Below are positions 16,343-24,646 of a stretch of 64,000 bases of DNA, piece by piece. The stretch comes from Peribacillus saganii. Its GTDB lineage: Bacteria; Bacillota; Bacilli; Bacillales; DSM-1321. The stretch lies in the NCBI RefSeq assembly GCF_003429095.1, contig NZ_QVTE01000035.1:27366-91365 (forward strand), read 5' to 3'. A model generated the notes under the pieces. It ran no database searches and had not been told where the DNA came from. It worked only from the letters and a program-made list of their open reading frames with translations. Within the stretch, counting starts at the first letter, position 1. Every line of letters starts with the position of its first letter. The position numbers and the translations under genes were made by a program.

Positions 16343-17662
16343 ATGGGAACTCTTACTCAAGAAAAAGAGTATCAGGAGAAGCTGTTTAACACAACGTACG
16401 ACTGGACCAATCAATGTGTGCAATGCGGCTATTGCTTGCCGTCCTGCCCTACATATGCCTCAATGGGAAAAGAAACCGCATCGCCAAGGGGCCGGATTAA
16501 CCTTGTGAAAATGGCAGCTGAAGGAAAGATCGATATTGCAAAAGATCTTGCGGAGCCAATTGACTTATGCTTAGGATGCCGCGCCTGCGAAGTCGCCTGT
16601 CCGGTTGATGTTCCTTACGGGCATATATTAGAAGCGGCAAAAGAAGTGATTGCAGACACCCAGCGGAATAAAAAACAACCGGCTGCTATGGTCAAAAACC
16701 TTGCGTTACGCCATCTCTTCCCTTATCCAAAACGAATGAAAACGATCGGAAGTTTCGTTTGGATGTATCAAAAAACAGGAATGAACAAGGTAGCGCAAAA
16801 AACAAATATCATTCAAAAAATTTCTGAACCGCTTGCCCAATTGGAAAAAATCGTTCCTGCCGTTGAATCCCCGTCCGAAAGGATAAAGGAAGGGACAGTC
16901 TATCCAGCAAAAGGAGAAACAAAAACTCGGGTCGCTTTCTTTAGCGGATGCATAATGGATGCCGTCATGGGGAGAATTAATCGTCTAACGATTGAACTTC
17001 TAACATCAGTCGGCTGTGAAGTGGTGATTCCAAAAAGGCAGAATTGCTGCGGGGCTCTGCATGCCCATCAGGGAGATACAGAAAAGGCAAAAGAGCTGGC
17101 GATAGCTAACATTTCTGCATTCTTGGAATCAGGTGCTGACTATTATATAAACAATGCCGGCGGTTGTGGGGCGGCATTGGCTGAGTATGACCATTTACTA
17201 AGAAATGAAACGGATTGGGCAGATTCTGCAAAAGAATTTGTACAAAGATCAAAAGATGTTAGTCAAATCCTAGTGCAATTTGGACCTCTTCCCTTTAAGA
17301 AGGAATGGAACGGTATCATCACATACCAAGATTCCTGCCACCTGAGAAATGTCCAAAAAGTGCAAAATGAACCGCGAATACTGCTCAACTCCATCCCAGG
17401 TGCGTCTTTTATCGAAATGGAAGGGGCGGACACCTGCTGTGCCTCAGGTGGAATCTACAATCTTCTTCATTTTGACGAATCAATGAAAATTCTTGACGAA
17501 AAAATGGAAAAGGCTGACCAAACAAATGCAGCCGCCATTATCACCGCCAATCCGGGATGCCAAATGCAAATGAGTCTTGGAATTCAAAGGAAAGGCTGTT
17601 CCGGAGAAATGAAGAGCATGCATATTGTTGAGATATTAGCAGAGGTATGCGGGATAGATTAG
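16343..17662 (+). CDS. Glycolate oxidase iron-sulfur subunit (GlcF family)
   Basis: A 439-residue electron-transfer partner of the preceding flavoprotein. Two [4Fe-4S] motifs lie at C25/C28/C31/C35 (CVQCGYCLPSCPTY) and C76/C79/C82/C86 (CLGCRACEVACP). Two CCG domains follow (QNCCGALHAHQG and DTCCASGGIYN), the heterodisulfide-reductase-type cluster modules. Start and previous stop are contiguous. The complex would feed electrons into menaquinone at the membrane. Confidence 0.9.
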   Translation: MGTLTQEKEYQEKLFNTTYDWTNQCVQCGYCLPSCPTYASMGKETASPRGRINLVKMAAEGKIDIAKDLAEPIDLCLGCRACEVACPVDVPYGHILEAAKEVIADTQRNKKQPAAMVKNLALRHLFPYPKRMKTIGSFVWMYQKTGMNKVAQKTNIIQKISEPLAQLEKIVPAVESPSERIKEGTVYPAKGETKTRVAFFSGCIMDAVMGRINRLTIELLTSVGCEVVIPKRQNCCGALHAHQGDTEKAKELAIANISAFLESGADYYINNAGGCGAALAEYDHLLRNETDWADSAKEFVQRSKDVSQILVQFGPLPFKKEWNGIITYQDSCHLRNVQKVQNEPRILLNSIPGASFIEMEGADTCCASGGIYNLLHFDESMKILDEKMEKADQTNAAAIITANPGCQMQMSLGIQRKGCSGEMKSMHIVEILAEVCGID

Positions 17663-17667
17663 ATTCC

Positions 17668-17698
17668 AGGTACTGTCCAATTCGGATAGTGCCTGTTT
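17668..17698 (+). terminator. Intrinsic terminator of the 2-hydroxyacid cluster
   Basis: AGGTACTGTCC and GGATAGTGCCT pair (11 positions, G-U counted) around AATTC, followed by GTTTAT. A second hairpin, CCTGGGA/TCCCAGG, lies near 17880-17900 just before the next ribosome site; its role is unclear. Confidence 0.7.
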
Positions 17699-17929
17699 AT
17701 AATTTGTAAATGATAGTGCTTAAGTTGGATAAAACGCTTTTAATATATTATTCTAATATAATATAACCCAAGATTCGGCCATGGTATTTATAGTCGCAAG
17801 GTATATTTGCGATAGGCCCAATTCTTAGTAATTTCGACTTTTTTCACCTGAATTTTTCAAGGATTCATTTTTTAATTCCCTGGGATCTTAGCTTCCCAGG
17901 AAACATAAACAAAAAGAAGGTGACACAGG

Positions 17930-18754
17930 TTGAAAATGAAAATAAAGGATATAGTTTCTAAAAGCATCTTGACTCCTGGAAAAGGTCAATTAGATGATTT
18001 TTCCCACTCTTTAAATCCGTATGCCGGCTGTGCTTTCGGGTGCAAGTATTGTTATGTCAGGCAGCTTCCGCCATCACTTTATCGGGACGAAGAGTGGGGA
18101 ACATGGATTGATATTAAAACGAATGCAGCCGATTTATTGAAAAAGGAATTGATCAAAGCAAAAAAGAAAGGCCCCGTTACCTTGTTTATGTCATCTTCTA
18201 CTGATCCCTATCAGCCAATTGAGTATAAAACAAAGCTGACTCGCAGCTTGTTAAAAGTAATGGCCGAGGAGCAGCCGGATTTTCTGCATGTACAAACACG
18301 TTCACCATTCGCAAAAAGAGATATTGATTTGTTTAAACAATTCGGGAATAAGATTAGGATCTCAATGACGATAGAGACAGACAAAGAAGAAGTTCGAAAG
18401 GCATTTTCACCATCAGCGCCTCCCATTCCGGCAAGAATGGAAGCGCTGAAGGAGATAAAAGAAGCTGGAATACCGACGCAGGCTACTATTGCACCGCTGC
18501 TGCCTTGCTCACGGGAATTTCCGAAAAAGTTAAAGGAAATTTCCAATCGAGTAACTCTGGATGATTTCTGGATGGGTGATGGCAGTGGTGGAAAGAGAAC
18601 AGATAAATTAGGTATATATGAGGTTTACAAACAATTAGGGCTGGAAAAGTGGTACAATCCAACAGCGTATAAGGTTGTCCTCAAAATGCTGCAGGATGAA
18701 CTGAATCATTCAGAGCTTTTCGTTTCAAAGGAGGGATTCAGTCCGCTTGAGTAA
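17930..18754 (+). CDS. Radical SAM protein, spore photoproduct lyase-like (SPL) family
   Basis: A 274-residue radical SAM enzyme. The cluster-binding motif CAFGCKYCYVR gives C34, C38 and C41, which bind the [4Fe-4S] cluster that cleaves S-adenosylmethionine. The surrounding NPYAGCAFGCKYCYVRQLP and MSSSTDPYQPIE are typical of the SplB-related proteins widespread in bacteria. It lacks the extended C-terminus of true SplB, so a photoproduct-repair role is not established. TTG at 17930 was preferred over ATG 17936 because AAGAAGGTG is eight bases upstream. Stands alone, followed by a terminator. Confidence 0.8.
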   Translation: MKMKIKDIVSKSILTPGKGQLDDFSHSLNPYAGCAFGCKYCYVRQLPPSLYRDEEWGTWIDIKTNAADLLKKELIKAKKKGPVTLFMSSSTDPYQPIEYKTKLTRSLLKVMAEEQPDFLHVQTRSPFAKRDIDLFKQFGNKIRISMTIETDKEEVRKAFSPSAPPIPARMEALKEIKEAGIPTQATIAPLLPCSREFPKKLKEISNRVTLDDFWMGDGSGGKRTDKLGIYEVYKQLGLEKWYNPTAYKVVLKMLQDELNHSELFVSKEGFSPLE

Positions 18755-18792
18755 AAAGGCATGAGGATCGAAAGTGATCTTCATGCCTTTTT
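18755..18792 (+). terminator. Intrinsic terminator after the radical SAM gene
   Basis: AAAGGCATGA...GATC pairs with GATCTTCATGCCTTT (one mismatch region) and ends in a T-run. The following 270 bases to the next promoter are AT-rich with no gene recognised. Confidence 0.8.
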
Positions 18793-19068
18793 ACTATCTA
18801 TTAATCACTTAATCACGCTAAACAAGAAAATGCGAATCAAAGTTATAATAATGCAAAAATTATTCAGTATTCTAAATGTGTTGCAGCTACCTGTTAATAA
18901 TAAAATTGGAAAAAAACGATAATATAAACATTGAATTTTACAAATTAGCTGCTTAGCTACCATAGATTAAAATTAAAATACGCCTCAAGGCTTAGCATTT
19001 TTTACATTTTGCGGACTATGGAAGAAATTTCAACAATCTTGTATCATTAAGAAAATGGTTTAAACAAA

Positions 19069-19094
19069 TGAAACCTTATTAAGTGAAATTCGTA
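19069..19094 (+). promoter_or_regulatory. Sigma-W (ECF) promoter of xpaC-telA
   Basis: TGAAAC (19069-19074), 16-base spacer, CGTA (19091-19094). This is an exact match to the sigma-W consensus, 44 bases before xpaC. It predicts induction by cell-envelope stress. Confidence 0.75.
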
Positions 19095-19137
19095 TGTAGG
19101 AGAAACATGCAATTAATGTCAGGAGGAGTCGAATACG

Positions 19138-19794
19138 ATGAACCCGTTTTTAGTATTTGTTACCCGTATGTTTTTTGCCATCCCAACTGCTGCAGTGATC
19201 TGGCTTGTAAGTATGTTTGCCTTTAATCAGAACTTTCTTTTATCGACAGCCTACTCTGTTGGTGGGGGAATCTTTATTTATTGGGCAGTTTCTGCTTTTC
19301 TTAGTTTCCGCTTTTTAAAAAAGCATGGACTTAGCAGAAAAGAATATCAGTATATAAAGAAAAACTTGAATGAAGCGAAGCAAAAAATTTCCCGATTACA
19401 AAAAGCGCTTTTTTCAATCCGGCAAATACCGTCATTGAAAAAGGGAATTGAATTGTTAAGGGTTTCAAGAAGGATTCACAGTTTGGCTAAAAAAGAACCG
19501 AAACGGTTCTATAAAGCAGAACGATTTTTCTTTTCCCATTTAGATTCGGCTGTCGAGCTGACTGAGAAATATGTTTTTTTATCAGCACAGCCCAAAAAGA
19601 CATATGAACTTGAGCAATCACTGAGCGAGACTCGCAGGACATTGGAAGAGCTTACGAATACGGTTGAAAAGGATCTGTACCAGGTTTTGTCGGATGATAT
19701 CGACCATCTTAATTTTGAAATCGATGTAGCCAAGCATTCATTTAAAATGATTGAGGAATCACAATTAATTGATGAAAGCGGGAAATATAAATGA
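19138..19794 (+). CDS. xpaC: XpaC-family membrane protein (5-bromo-4-chloroindolyl phosphate hydrolysis protein)
   Basis: A 218-residue protein with two hydrophobic helices at about 5-27 and 32-55, then a long helical cytosolic domain. It resembles XpaC of B. subtilis, named for an X-phosphate phenotype and of unproven biochemical role. GGAGGAG lies just upstream of the ATG. It overlaps telA by four bases (ATGA), the same gene pair as xpaC-yaaN in B. subtilis. A sigma-W-like promoter precedes it, which points to envelope stress. Confidence 0.82.
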   Translation: MNPFLVFVTRMFFAIPTAAVIWLVSMFAFNQNFLLSTAYSVGGGIFIYWAVSAFLSFRFLKKHGLSRKEYQYIKKNLNEAKQKISRLQKALFSIRQIPSLKKGIELLRVSRRIHSLAKKEPKRFYKAERFFFSHLDSAVELTEKYVFLSAQPKKTYELEQSLSETRRTLEELTNTVEKDLYQVLSDDIDHLNFEIDVAKHSFKMIEESQLIDESGKYK

Positions 19795-20966
19795 GCGAAG
19801 ATAAAACGTCTTTAATCAAAGACACGGGTACAGCCAATTTAATGGATGACTTGCTTGCCAACCCTTTCGGGGAAAGCCGGCCAATGCCTAACCTGGCCGT
19901 GAAGGAAGATAAACCGACTAAACTCATTGATGTCATACCCGAAGAAAACAGGGCAAAGGCCTATCAGCTTGCCGAACAAATTGATCCGAGAAATCACCAG
20001 GCAATGATCACATATGGCACACCTGCCCAGTCTAAGCTTTTGGCCTTTTCCAATACGATGCTTGAGCATGTTCAAAAAAAGGATATTGGCGAAGTGGGGG
20101 AAATCATTAGCGACTTAATGAAGAGGTTAAATGAAGTGAACCCCGATGACCTGAAGCCTGACCGGCCATCTCTTTTTTCAAGGGTGTTTGGCAAGTTATC
20201 GGGATCTGTACAAGAGGTGTTATCCAAATACCAAAAAACAGGAGCCCAAATCGAGCGGATCAGTGTAAAGCTTGAACGTGGAAAGAATGTACTGTTATCA
20301 GATATCGATATGCTTGAAAAGCTCTATGAAAATAATAAAGAATATTTCCACGCACTGAATGTGTACATTGCAGCGGGTGAAATAAAACTCGAGGAATTGT
20401 ACCATAAGACAATCCCTGAGCTGAAGAAGGCTGCAGAAGAAACCAATGACCAGATGAAATTTCAGGAAGTAAATGACATGACTCAATTTGCGGATCGATT
20501 GGATAAACGCCTGCACGATTTAAAATTAAGCCGGGAAATTACGATTCAAAGTGCCCCGCAGATTCGCCTTATTCAAAACACTAACCAGGCGCTGGTGGAG
20601 AAAATTCAATCATCCATTTCAACGGCCATCCCTCTTTGGAAAAACCAGGTGGCCATTGCTCTAACTCTTATTAGGCAGCGCCATGCTGTAGAGGCTCAAA
20701 AGCAGGTGTCAAAGACCACGAATGATTTGCTGTTGAAAAATGCAGAAATGCTTAAAACCAGTACGATTGAAACCGCGAGAGAAAACGAACGCGGCATTGT
20801 TGACATTGAAACATTGAAGAAAACTCAGGAGAGCTTAATTTCAACTCTTGAAGAAACGCTAAGGATTCAAGAGGAAGGACGCCACAAAAGGCGCCAGGCT
20901 GAGAATGAACTGGCTGCCATGGAAAACGATTTGCGGCAAAAGCTGTTAAGTGTCAAAGGATCTTAA
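19791..20966 (+). CDS. telA: TelA/YaaN-family toxic anion resistance protein
   Basis: A 391-residue, mostly alpha-helical cytosolic protein of the TelA family (YaaN in B. subtilis). Family members are linked to tellurite resistance and to tolerance of cell-wall agents such as nisin and cephalosporins; the biochemical activity is unknown. Family-typical runs include [21 protein letters not shown] and [21 protein letters not shown] in the C-terminal half, followed by coiled coil to the end. Translationally coupled to xpaC. Confidence 0.88.
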   Translation: MSEDKTSLIKDTGTANLMDDLLANPFGESRPMPNLAVKEDKPTKLIDVIPEENRAKAYQLAEQIDPRNHQAMITYGTPAQSKLLAFSNTMLEHVQKKDIGEVGEIISDLMKRLNEVNPDDLKPDRPSLFSRVFGKLSGSVQEVLSKYQKTGAQIERISVKLERGKNVLLSDIDMLEKLYENNKEYFHALNVYIAAGEIKLEELYHKTIPELKKAAEETNDQMKFQEVNDMTQFADRLDKRLHDLKLSREITIQSAPQIRLIQNTNQALVEKIQSSISTAIPLWKNQVAIALTLIRQRHAVEAQKQVSKTTNDLLLKNAEMLKTSTIETARENERGIVDIETLKKTQESLISTLEETLRIQEEGRHKRRQAENELAAMENDLRQKLLSVKGS

Positions 20967-20985
20967 GCCTGCTTGGTTAAAAACA

Positions 20986-21035
20986 GGCGCAAACGCCGAG
21001 GAGGCTCCCGAACCGCCACTAGAGCGGAAATCAAC
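20986..21035 (+). repeat. Decayed copy of a second dispersed Bacillus intergenic repeat
   Basis: The words GCGCAAACGCCGAGGAGGCTC and AGAGCGGAAATCAAC resemble a GC-rich intergenic repeat common in Bacillaceae (GCCGAGGAGGCTC ... CGCGGAAAGCGA type). It is GC-rich against its surroundings and follows telA directly. Recognition is from memory of the pattern only. Confidence 0.4.
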
Positions 21036-21149
21036 AGGTAAGTCTAACAGGGTAAGTTATGTTCTTTTTTAAGGATTTTTCGAATAGGGTCTCTATGATG
21101 GAAATCCATAAGCAGAAAGGGAAGGCCATTTAAAATTTAAATTCAATAT

Positions 21150-21178
21150 TTGACCATTTTTCTCCTAACACATATAAT
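21150..21178 (+). promoter_or_regulatory. Sigma-A promoter for the manganese riboswitch transcript
   Basis: TTGACC (21150-21155), 17-base spacer, perfect TATAAT (21173-21178). Places the transcript start about 25 bases before the aptamer. Confidence 0.85.
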
Positions 21179-21207
21179 AAAGATACATACTTAATATCCA
21201 TCTTCCT

Positions 21208-21319
21208 ATAAGGGGAGTAGCTATACAGCAAAGTCGTCAGCACGGGATCTGGTCCTCGGCTTTGTTGGGCAACTTTGGTTGCTTGCGAGACCTTACCGAT
21301 TATTTGGTGAGGTCTTTTC
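21208..21319 (+). ncRNA. yybP-ykoY (Mn2+) riboswitch
   Basis: The hallmark opening AAGGGGAGTAG (21210-21220) is followed by AAAGTCGTCAGCACG, GGCTTTGTTGGGCAAC, a TTGGTTGC arm and GAGACCTTACC...GGTGAGGTCTTTT. These match the conserved helices and loops of the yybP-ykoY manganese-sensing aptamer. A strong terminator follows at 21325-21363, so Mn2+ would probably turn transcription on. Known targets are Mn exporters (MntP, YkoY/TerC) and P-type ATPases; here the next gene is kinase-like. Confidence 0.9.
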
Positions 21320-21324
21320 TGATG

Positions 21325-21363
21325 AAGGCGTTATAACCAAGTATTCGGTTATAACGCCTTTTT
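21325..21363 (+). terminator. Expression-platform terminator of the Mn riboswitch
   Basis: AAGGCGTTATAACC (21325-21338) and GGTTATAACGCCTT (21347-21360) make a perfect 14-bp stem, followed by TTT. It lies between aptamer and gene, the layout of a transcriptional switch. Confidence 0.88.
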
Positions 21364-21416
21364 ACAATTATGAAGACTGAAAGGAAATGAGTAGAATCAG
21401 GAGGGGGTTCATTTAG

Positions 21417-22055
21417 TTGAAGAGTTATCGGGAACTTGCCAACAGTGTAATCATTGACAGCCGGAAAAACATATTAATGGATTATGATGATTTATTGGAA
21501 TTAGCCGGAGAAGGAAGAAGTGCTTTTGTTTTTAGAATTAAGGGGACAGACAAGGCAATAAAGGTATTCTTTCCTGCATTCACACATATTGCACAAGAGG
21601 AATCTGAGATTTATAAAGCACTTCAGGGAGATCCTTACTATCCAGTTTTATATGATTCAGGGACAAATTATTTAGTCATAGACTATATTCGGGGACTCAC
21701 ATTGTTTCAATGCATTGCGAGGGGAATCCCTGTAACCCCAGAAAAAATACGTGAAATAGATAAAGCCTTAAATTCAGCAAGAAAAAAAGGGCTGAATCCG
21801 TCAGATATACATTTGCGGAATATTTTCATTACCGCAGAAGGCCAAGTCAAGCTTATTGATGTGGCCCGTTTTAGGCAAACGAAGACCTGCAGCCAGTGGA
21901 ATGACCTGAAAATGGCGTTTTATAAGTATTATATGAAACCGTACTTTCCAAAACGGATTCCTGAAATGTTGCTCAATACCATTGCAGCCCTTTATAAAAA
22001 AAATCTTATTCCCGGCATGCGCATAAAGGAAAAGCTCATTAATTGGGGACGCTGA
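21417..22055 (+). CDS. Small protein-kinase-like protein (YrzF-like)
   Basis: A 212-residue protein with a reduced protein-kinase fold. Visible elements: glycine loop GEGRSAFVFRIKG (31-43), the ATP lysine K49 in AIKVFF, a hinge near VIDYIRGLTL, a catalytic-loop equivalent NPSDIHLRNIFI (D130, N135) and a DFG equivalent LIDVARF (D148). It resembles the putative kinase YrzF of B. subtilis. Activity and substrate are unknown. TTG start with AGGAGGGGG (21399-21407) nine bases upstream. It is the first gene after the Mn2+ riboswitch, an unusual target; kinases of this fold use divalent metals, so a link to Mn2+ is conceivable (inference). Confidence 0.78.
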   Translation: MKSYRELANSVIIDSRKNILMDYDDLLELAGEGRSAFVFRIKGTDKAIKVFFPAFTHIAQEESEIYKALQGDPYYPVLYDSGTNYLVIDYIRGLTLFQCIARGIPVTPEKIREIDKALNSARKKGLNPSDIHLRNIFITAEGQVKLIDVARFRQTKTCSQWNDLKMAFYKYYMKPYFPKRIPEMLLNTIAALYKKNLIPGMRIKEKLINWGR

Positions 22056-22113
22056 AAATGTGCCGTGTTAACATTCTTCACACAGGTTGAAGTCAGAATG
22101 GAGGAAAAATAAA

Positions 22114-22560
22114 ATGAAAAAAATTATTATCTTTTTGAGTACGGTCATTATGGTCTTTTTGAGCGGCTGTTCCATTTTGGGTGAAGTTAACAATACCCTC
22201 GAATATGCAAACAATGCAACAGGTTATATAGCCACAGCCCAGAGTTTTGCCGAGGAAATTCCACAGCTGGCAGAAAAAGCAGTAACAAGCACAGAAGCAG
22301 CCCAGAATTTAGAAAATGAATTGCTGGCAATGAAACAAGAAATAGAAGCCTTTAATAAAACTGATGCTCCTGCTATTGCAGAGGATATTCATAACCAAAT
22401 CATAGGTGCAAACAAGAAGCTGGAGGCAGGGATCGATTCGTATTTAAATAATGTTGAAAACGGGAAAATTGACCCTGCCTTCCTGCAGGATTCTCAAATT
22501 CTGACGACCATTAATGAACTGAATACTTTAATTAACCAGATCGAACGTCTTGGAAACTAA
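22114..22560 (+). CDS. Small lipoprotein of unknown function (DUF6376-like)
   Basis: A 148-residue secreted lipoprotein: signal peptide with lipobox FLSGCS (C19), then an acidic helical domain rich in Ala, Glu and Asn with heptad character. GGAGG (22100-22104) sits before ATG 22114; an open frame reaching 22087 has no such site. It follows the kinase-like gene after 58 bases and may be co-transcribed under the Mn riboswitch. I do not know its function. Confidence 0.78.
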   Translation: MKKIIIFLSTVIMVFLSGCSILGEVNNTLEYANNATGYIATAQSFAEEIPQLAEKAVTSTEAAQNLENELLAMKQEIEAFNKTDAPAIAEDIHNQIIGANKKLEAGIDSYLNNVENGKIDPAFLQDSQILTTINELNTLINQIERLGN

Positions 22561-22563
22561 AAT

Positions 22564-22600
22564 TGGGAGCTTGCTGAAGCCAACAGCGAGCTCTTTTTAT
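22564..22600 (+). terminator. Intrinsic terminator after the lipoprotein gene
   Basis: GGGAGCTTGCTG and CAGCGAGCTC pair, followed by TTTTTATTTTT. Confidence 0.85.
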
Positions 22601-22631
22601 TTTTGATGGGAAATTGTAAAGTGGTAAAAGT

Positions 22632-22802
22632 TGTGGATAACGAAAGTAAGTTTGTCTATCTCTAGCTCCAGCGCCCAGTCCCGACGCACAGGACGTATCA
22701 GAAAGTTAGTCGACGTTCCTTCGTCACGATGTGGGTCAGAACGAGGTTGCCACAGGATGTGGCGATTTTAGCCGTTCTTCCTCTTGCAGGGCGCTTACAC
22801 TT
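22632..22802 (+). repeat. Dispersed nested-hairpin repeat, copy at 22.6 kb
   Basis: Left flank TTGTGGATAAC (a DnaA-box match at 22632-22640), then TGTCTATCTCTAGCTCCAGC, CCGACGCACAGGACGT and a right half hairpin. In the latter GAACG (22739-22743) pairs with CGTTC (22773-22777), inner TTGCCAC (22747-22753) pairs with GTGGCGA (22759-22765) around AGGAT, with TTTTA on the 3' side. Ends with GCAGGGCGCTTACACTTTG. Plus orientation, between a lipoprotein gene and an excisionase-like gene. The remaining bases to 23074 hold nothing I recognise. Confidence 0.8.
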
Positions 22803-23074
22803 TGTCCTCGGAACGATCAAAACCTTAGAAAAAATGTAAATAAATTATTGACTGCACACCATAACAAAAGTTTAGAGGGAACGCGTTCGAGGAATAAAGT
22901 GATAGAAGACTGTTTTTAACCGAGTAAGAGATTATCGTACAATATACAAGTGATGCCTGAAAGTGCAGATAAAAACCCGGAAAATGGAATATTAGTTATT
23001 AACGCAGAAATAGCCAGGTGTTTACGCAAAATGATATTATGATAGGAACTCCTAATGAAAAAAGTGGTGAAACG

Positions 23075-23305
23075 ATGTACCTATCAATAAAAGAAACAGC
23101 CGAGTTCTTATCACTCCCGGAATCCAGCATATTAAGCCTTATCCAGCAACAACGAATTCGCGCTGTACACGATGGTGAACAATACCTCATCAATAAAGAA
23201 CAATTTAATAATCATAAAGAACAAATGGAGAAGTATAAGAAATTATTTGAAGAGTGGAGAAATGAACCGCTGCCTGAAGATATAGATGTAAAGGACGAGG
23301 ATTAA
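23075..23305 (+). CDS. Excisionase-family (MerR-like HTH) DNA-binding protein
   Basis: A 76-residue protein. Residues 1-45 (MYLSIKETAEFLSLPESSIL to HDGEQYLINKEQF, by position) form the helix-turn-helix of the excisionase/MerR-like family, followed by a charged helical and acidic tail. ATG 23075 was chosen because the domain begins there; an upstream in-frame ATG at 23018 adds unrelated residues. The ribosome site is weak (GTGGTGAAACG). No integrase, att site or other phage gene is nearby, so it is more likely a small chromosomal regulator than a phage excisionase. A terminator-like hairpin follows. Confidence 0.72.
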   Translation: MYLSIKETAEFLSLPESSILSLIQQQRIRAVHDGEQYLINKEQFNNHKEQMEKYKKLFEEWRNEPLPEDIDVKDED

Positions 23306-23308
23306 TTC

Positions 23309-23383
23309 AGAGGGTGTGTTCCTTTGTTTACCCGTCTTATTTCAGGGGATTCGCTAAATCAAATGAATTCCCACCCTCCATTT
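23309..23383 (+). terminator. Terminator after the excisionase-like gene
   Basis: GAGGGTG and CACCCTC form a stem with a long internal segment, followed by CATTTTTTTATT. Confidence 0.6.
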
Positions 23384-23512
23384 TTTTATTAAAGTACCAT
23401 AACAAGGAGATGCTATATATTCAAAGAAATGCAGATAGTCCAGCGATTTATCCTGGTTTCCACCATTTTACTAGGGGATAATTGAACTTTTTGTGAAATC
23501 TAGTTTTAACGA

Positions 23513-23541
23513 TTGATTCTTATTCCTGAACTTCATATGAT
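23513..23541 (+). promoter_or_regulatory. Sigma-A promoter of qoxABCD
   Basis: TTGATT (23513-23518), 17-base spacer, TATGAT (23536-23541). It lies about 100 bases before qoxA with Rex-like sites immediately downstream. Confidence 0.75.
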
Positions 23542-23555
23542 ATATAAGAAGGGTC

Positions 23556-23609
23556 TTGTGAAGTGTTTAACATTTCCAGTTAACACAGAGTTTGTGAAGT
23601 ATTTAACAT
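23556..23609 (+). promoter_or_regulatory. Tandem Rex-like operators upstream of qoxA
   Basis: Two near-identical 18-mers, TTGTGAAGTGTTTAACAT (23556-23573) and TTGTGAAGTATTTAACAT (23592-23609), 36 bases apart. The left half TTGTGAA is the exact Rex half-site and the right half matches at 5 of 7. Another TTGTGAA lies at 23491-23497, upstream of the promoter. The NADH-sensing repressor Rex would adjust terminal oxidase synthesis to redox state. Confidence 0.68.
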
Positions 23610-23640
23610 TATCTTTTACTTTTTTAGAAAGGGGTACTTT

Positions 23641-24570
23641 ATGAAAATTAAATGGGTTTTTCTTTCAATAATTTTAACTATTGCCACAGTACTAACAGGT
23701 TGCGAACCTTTGCTGGTTTTAGATCCAAAAGGACCTCAAGCCCAGATCCAAGCTGATGATATTATGTTATCTATTTGGATTATGTTATTTATTGTTATTG
23801 TGGTTTTTGCCATGCTTGCTTTTATGTTAATTAAATACCGTGCATCAAAACAAGATAAAGACTATGAACCTCCTCATATCGAAGGAAGTTTTATTGTTGA
23901 AGCTCTCTGTATAGGGATTCCGGTTATTATTGTTGTTTTTCTTTCTATTATGTCTGTCAAATCCAACTATGAAGTTGAAGCAACACCTAAGGGATATGAA
24001 GATAAAGAGCCATTAGTTGTTTATGCTTCTTCATCTGATTGGAAATGGCATTTTAGTTATCCGGAAGAAAATATTGAAACTGTTAACTACTTGTACATTC
24101 CAACAGACCGCGCGCTTGAATTTAAGCTTTATTCATATGGGCCAATCACAAGCTTCTGGATTCCGCAGCTTGGCGGACAAAAATATGCAATGAGTGACAT
24201 GGTTACTACATTACACTTAGCAGCTGACGTTCCAGGGGAATACATGGGCCGAAATGCTAACTTCAGCGGTAAAGGCACCGCGGAAAACGTATTTGACGTT
24301 AAAGCAATGCCTCCAGCTGAATTTGAAGAATGGGTGGATGAAGTTAAAGCCACTGCCAAACCATTGACTGAAGATAAATTTGAAGAGTTATTGGAACCAG
24401 GCCATCTTGGAAGATCGACTTACACTGGAACTCATCTAGAATTCAGCCCGCCACCATCATCGGAAAATGGCGGACATGACCATGGATCAAACAAGTCTCA
24501 AGCTGAAGATGAAGAGCATGCTGACCATGATAAATCATCTGAGAAGCATTCTGAACACGATAACCATTAA
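23641..24570 (+). CDS. qoxA: Cytochrome aa3 quinol oxidase subunit II
   Basis: Membrane-anchored lipoprotein (lipobox VLTGCEPL, C21), 309 residues, with two transmembrane helices (about 42-65 and 85-105) and an extracellular cupredoxin domain. The CuA cysteine pair of cytochrome c oxidases is absent, as expected for a menaquinol oxidase. The C-terminal 35 residues are unusually rich in His, Asp and Glu (HDHG, HADHD, SEKHSEHDNH), suggesting metal binding. First gene of qoxABCD; AAAGGGG precedes the ATG. Confidence 0.93.
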   Translation: MKIKWVFLSIILTIATVLTGCEPLLVLDPKGPQAQIQADDIMLSIWIMLFIVIVVFAMLAFMLIKYRASKQDKDYEPPHIEGSFIVEALCIGIPVIIVVFLSIMSVKSNYEVEATPKGYEDKEPLVVYASSSDWKWHFSYPEENIETVNYLYIPTDRALEFKLYSYGPITSFWIPQLGGQKYAMSDMVTTLHLAADVPGEYMGRNANFSGKGTAENVFDVKAMPPAEFEEWVDEVKATAKPLTEDKFEELLEPGHLGRSTYTGTHLEFSPPPSSENGGHDHGSNKSQAEDEEHADHDKSSEKHSEHDNH

Positions 24571-24646
24571 TACTTTACGAGATTGCTAACCAACTAGTTT
24601 TATCTTTGAACGAAATAATATAATTCCTGAAAGGAGTCACAAATGC

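Noticed and set aside
22731..22919. 62-codon open frame over the repeat
   Set aside because: It runs through the structured repeat module and shares no features with a protein.
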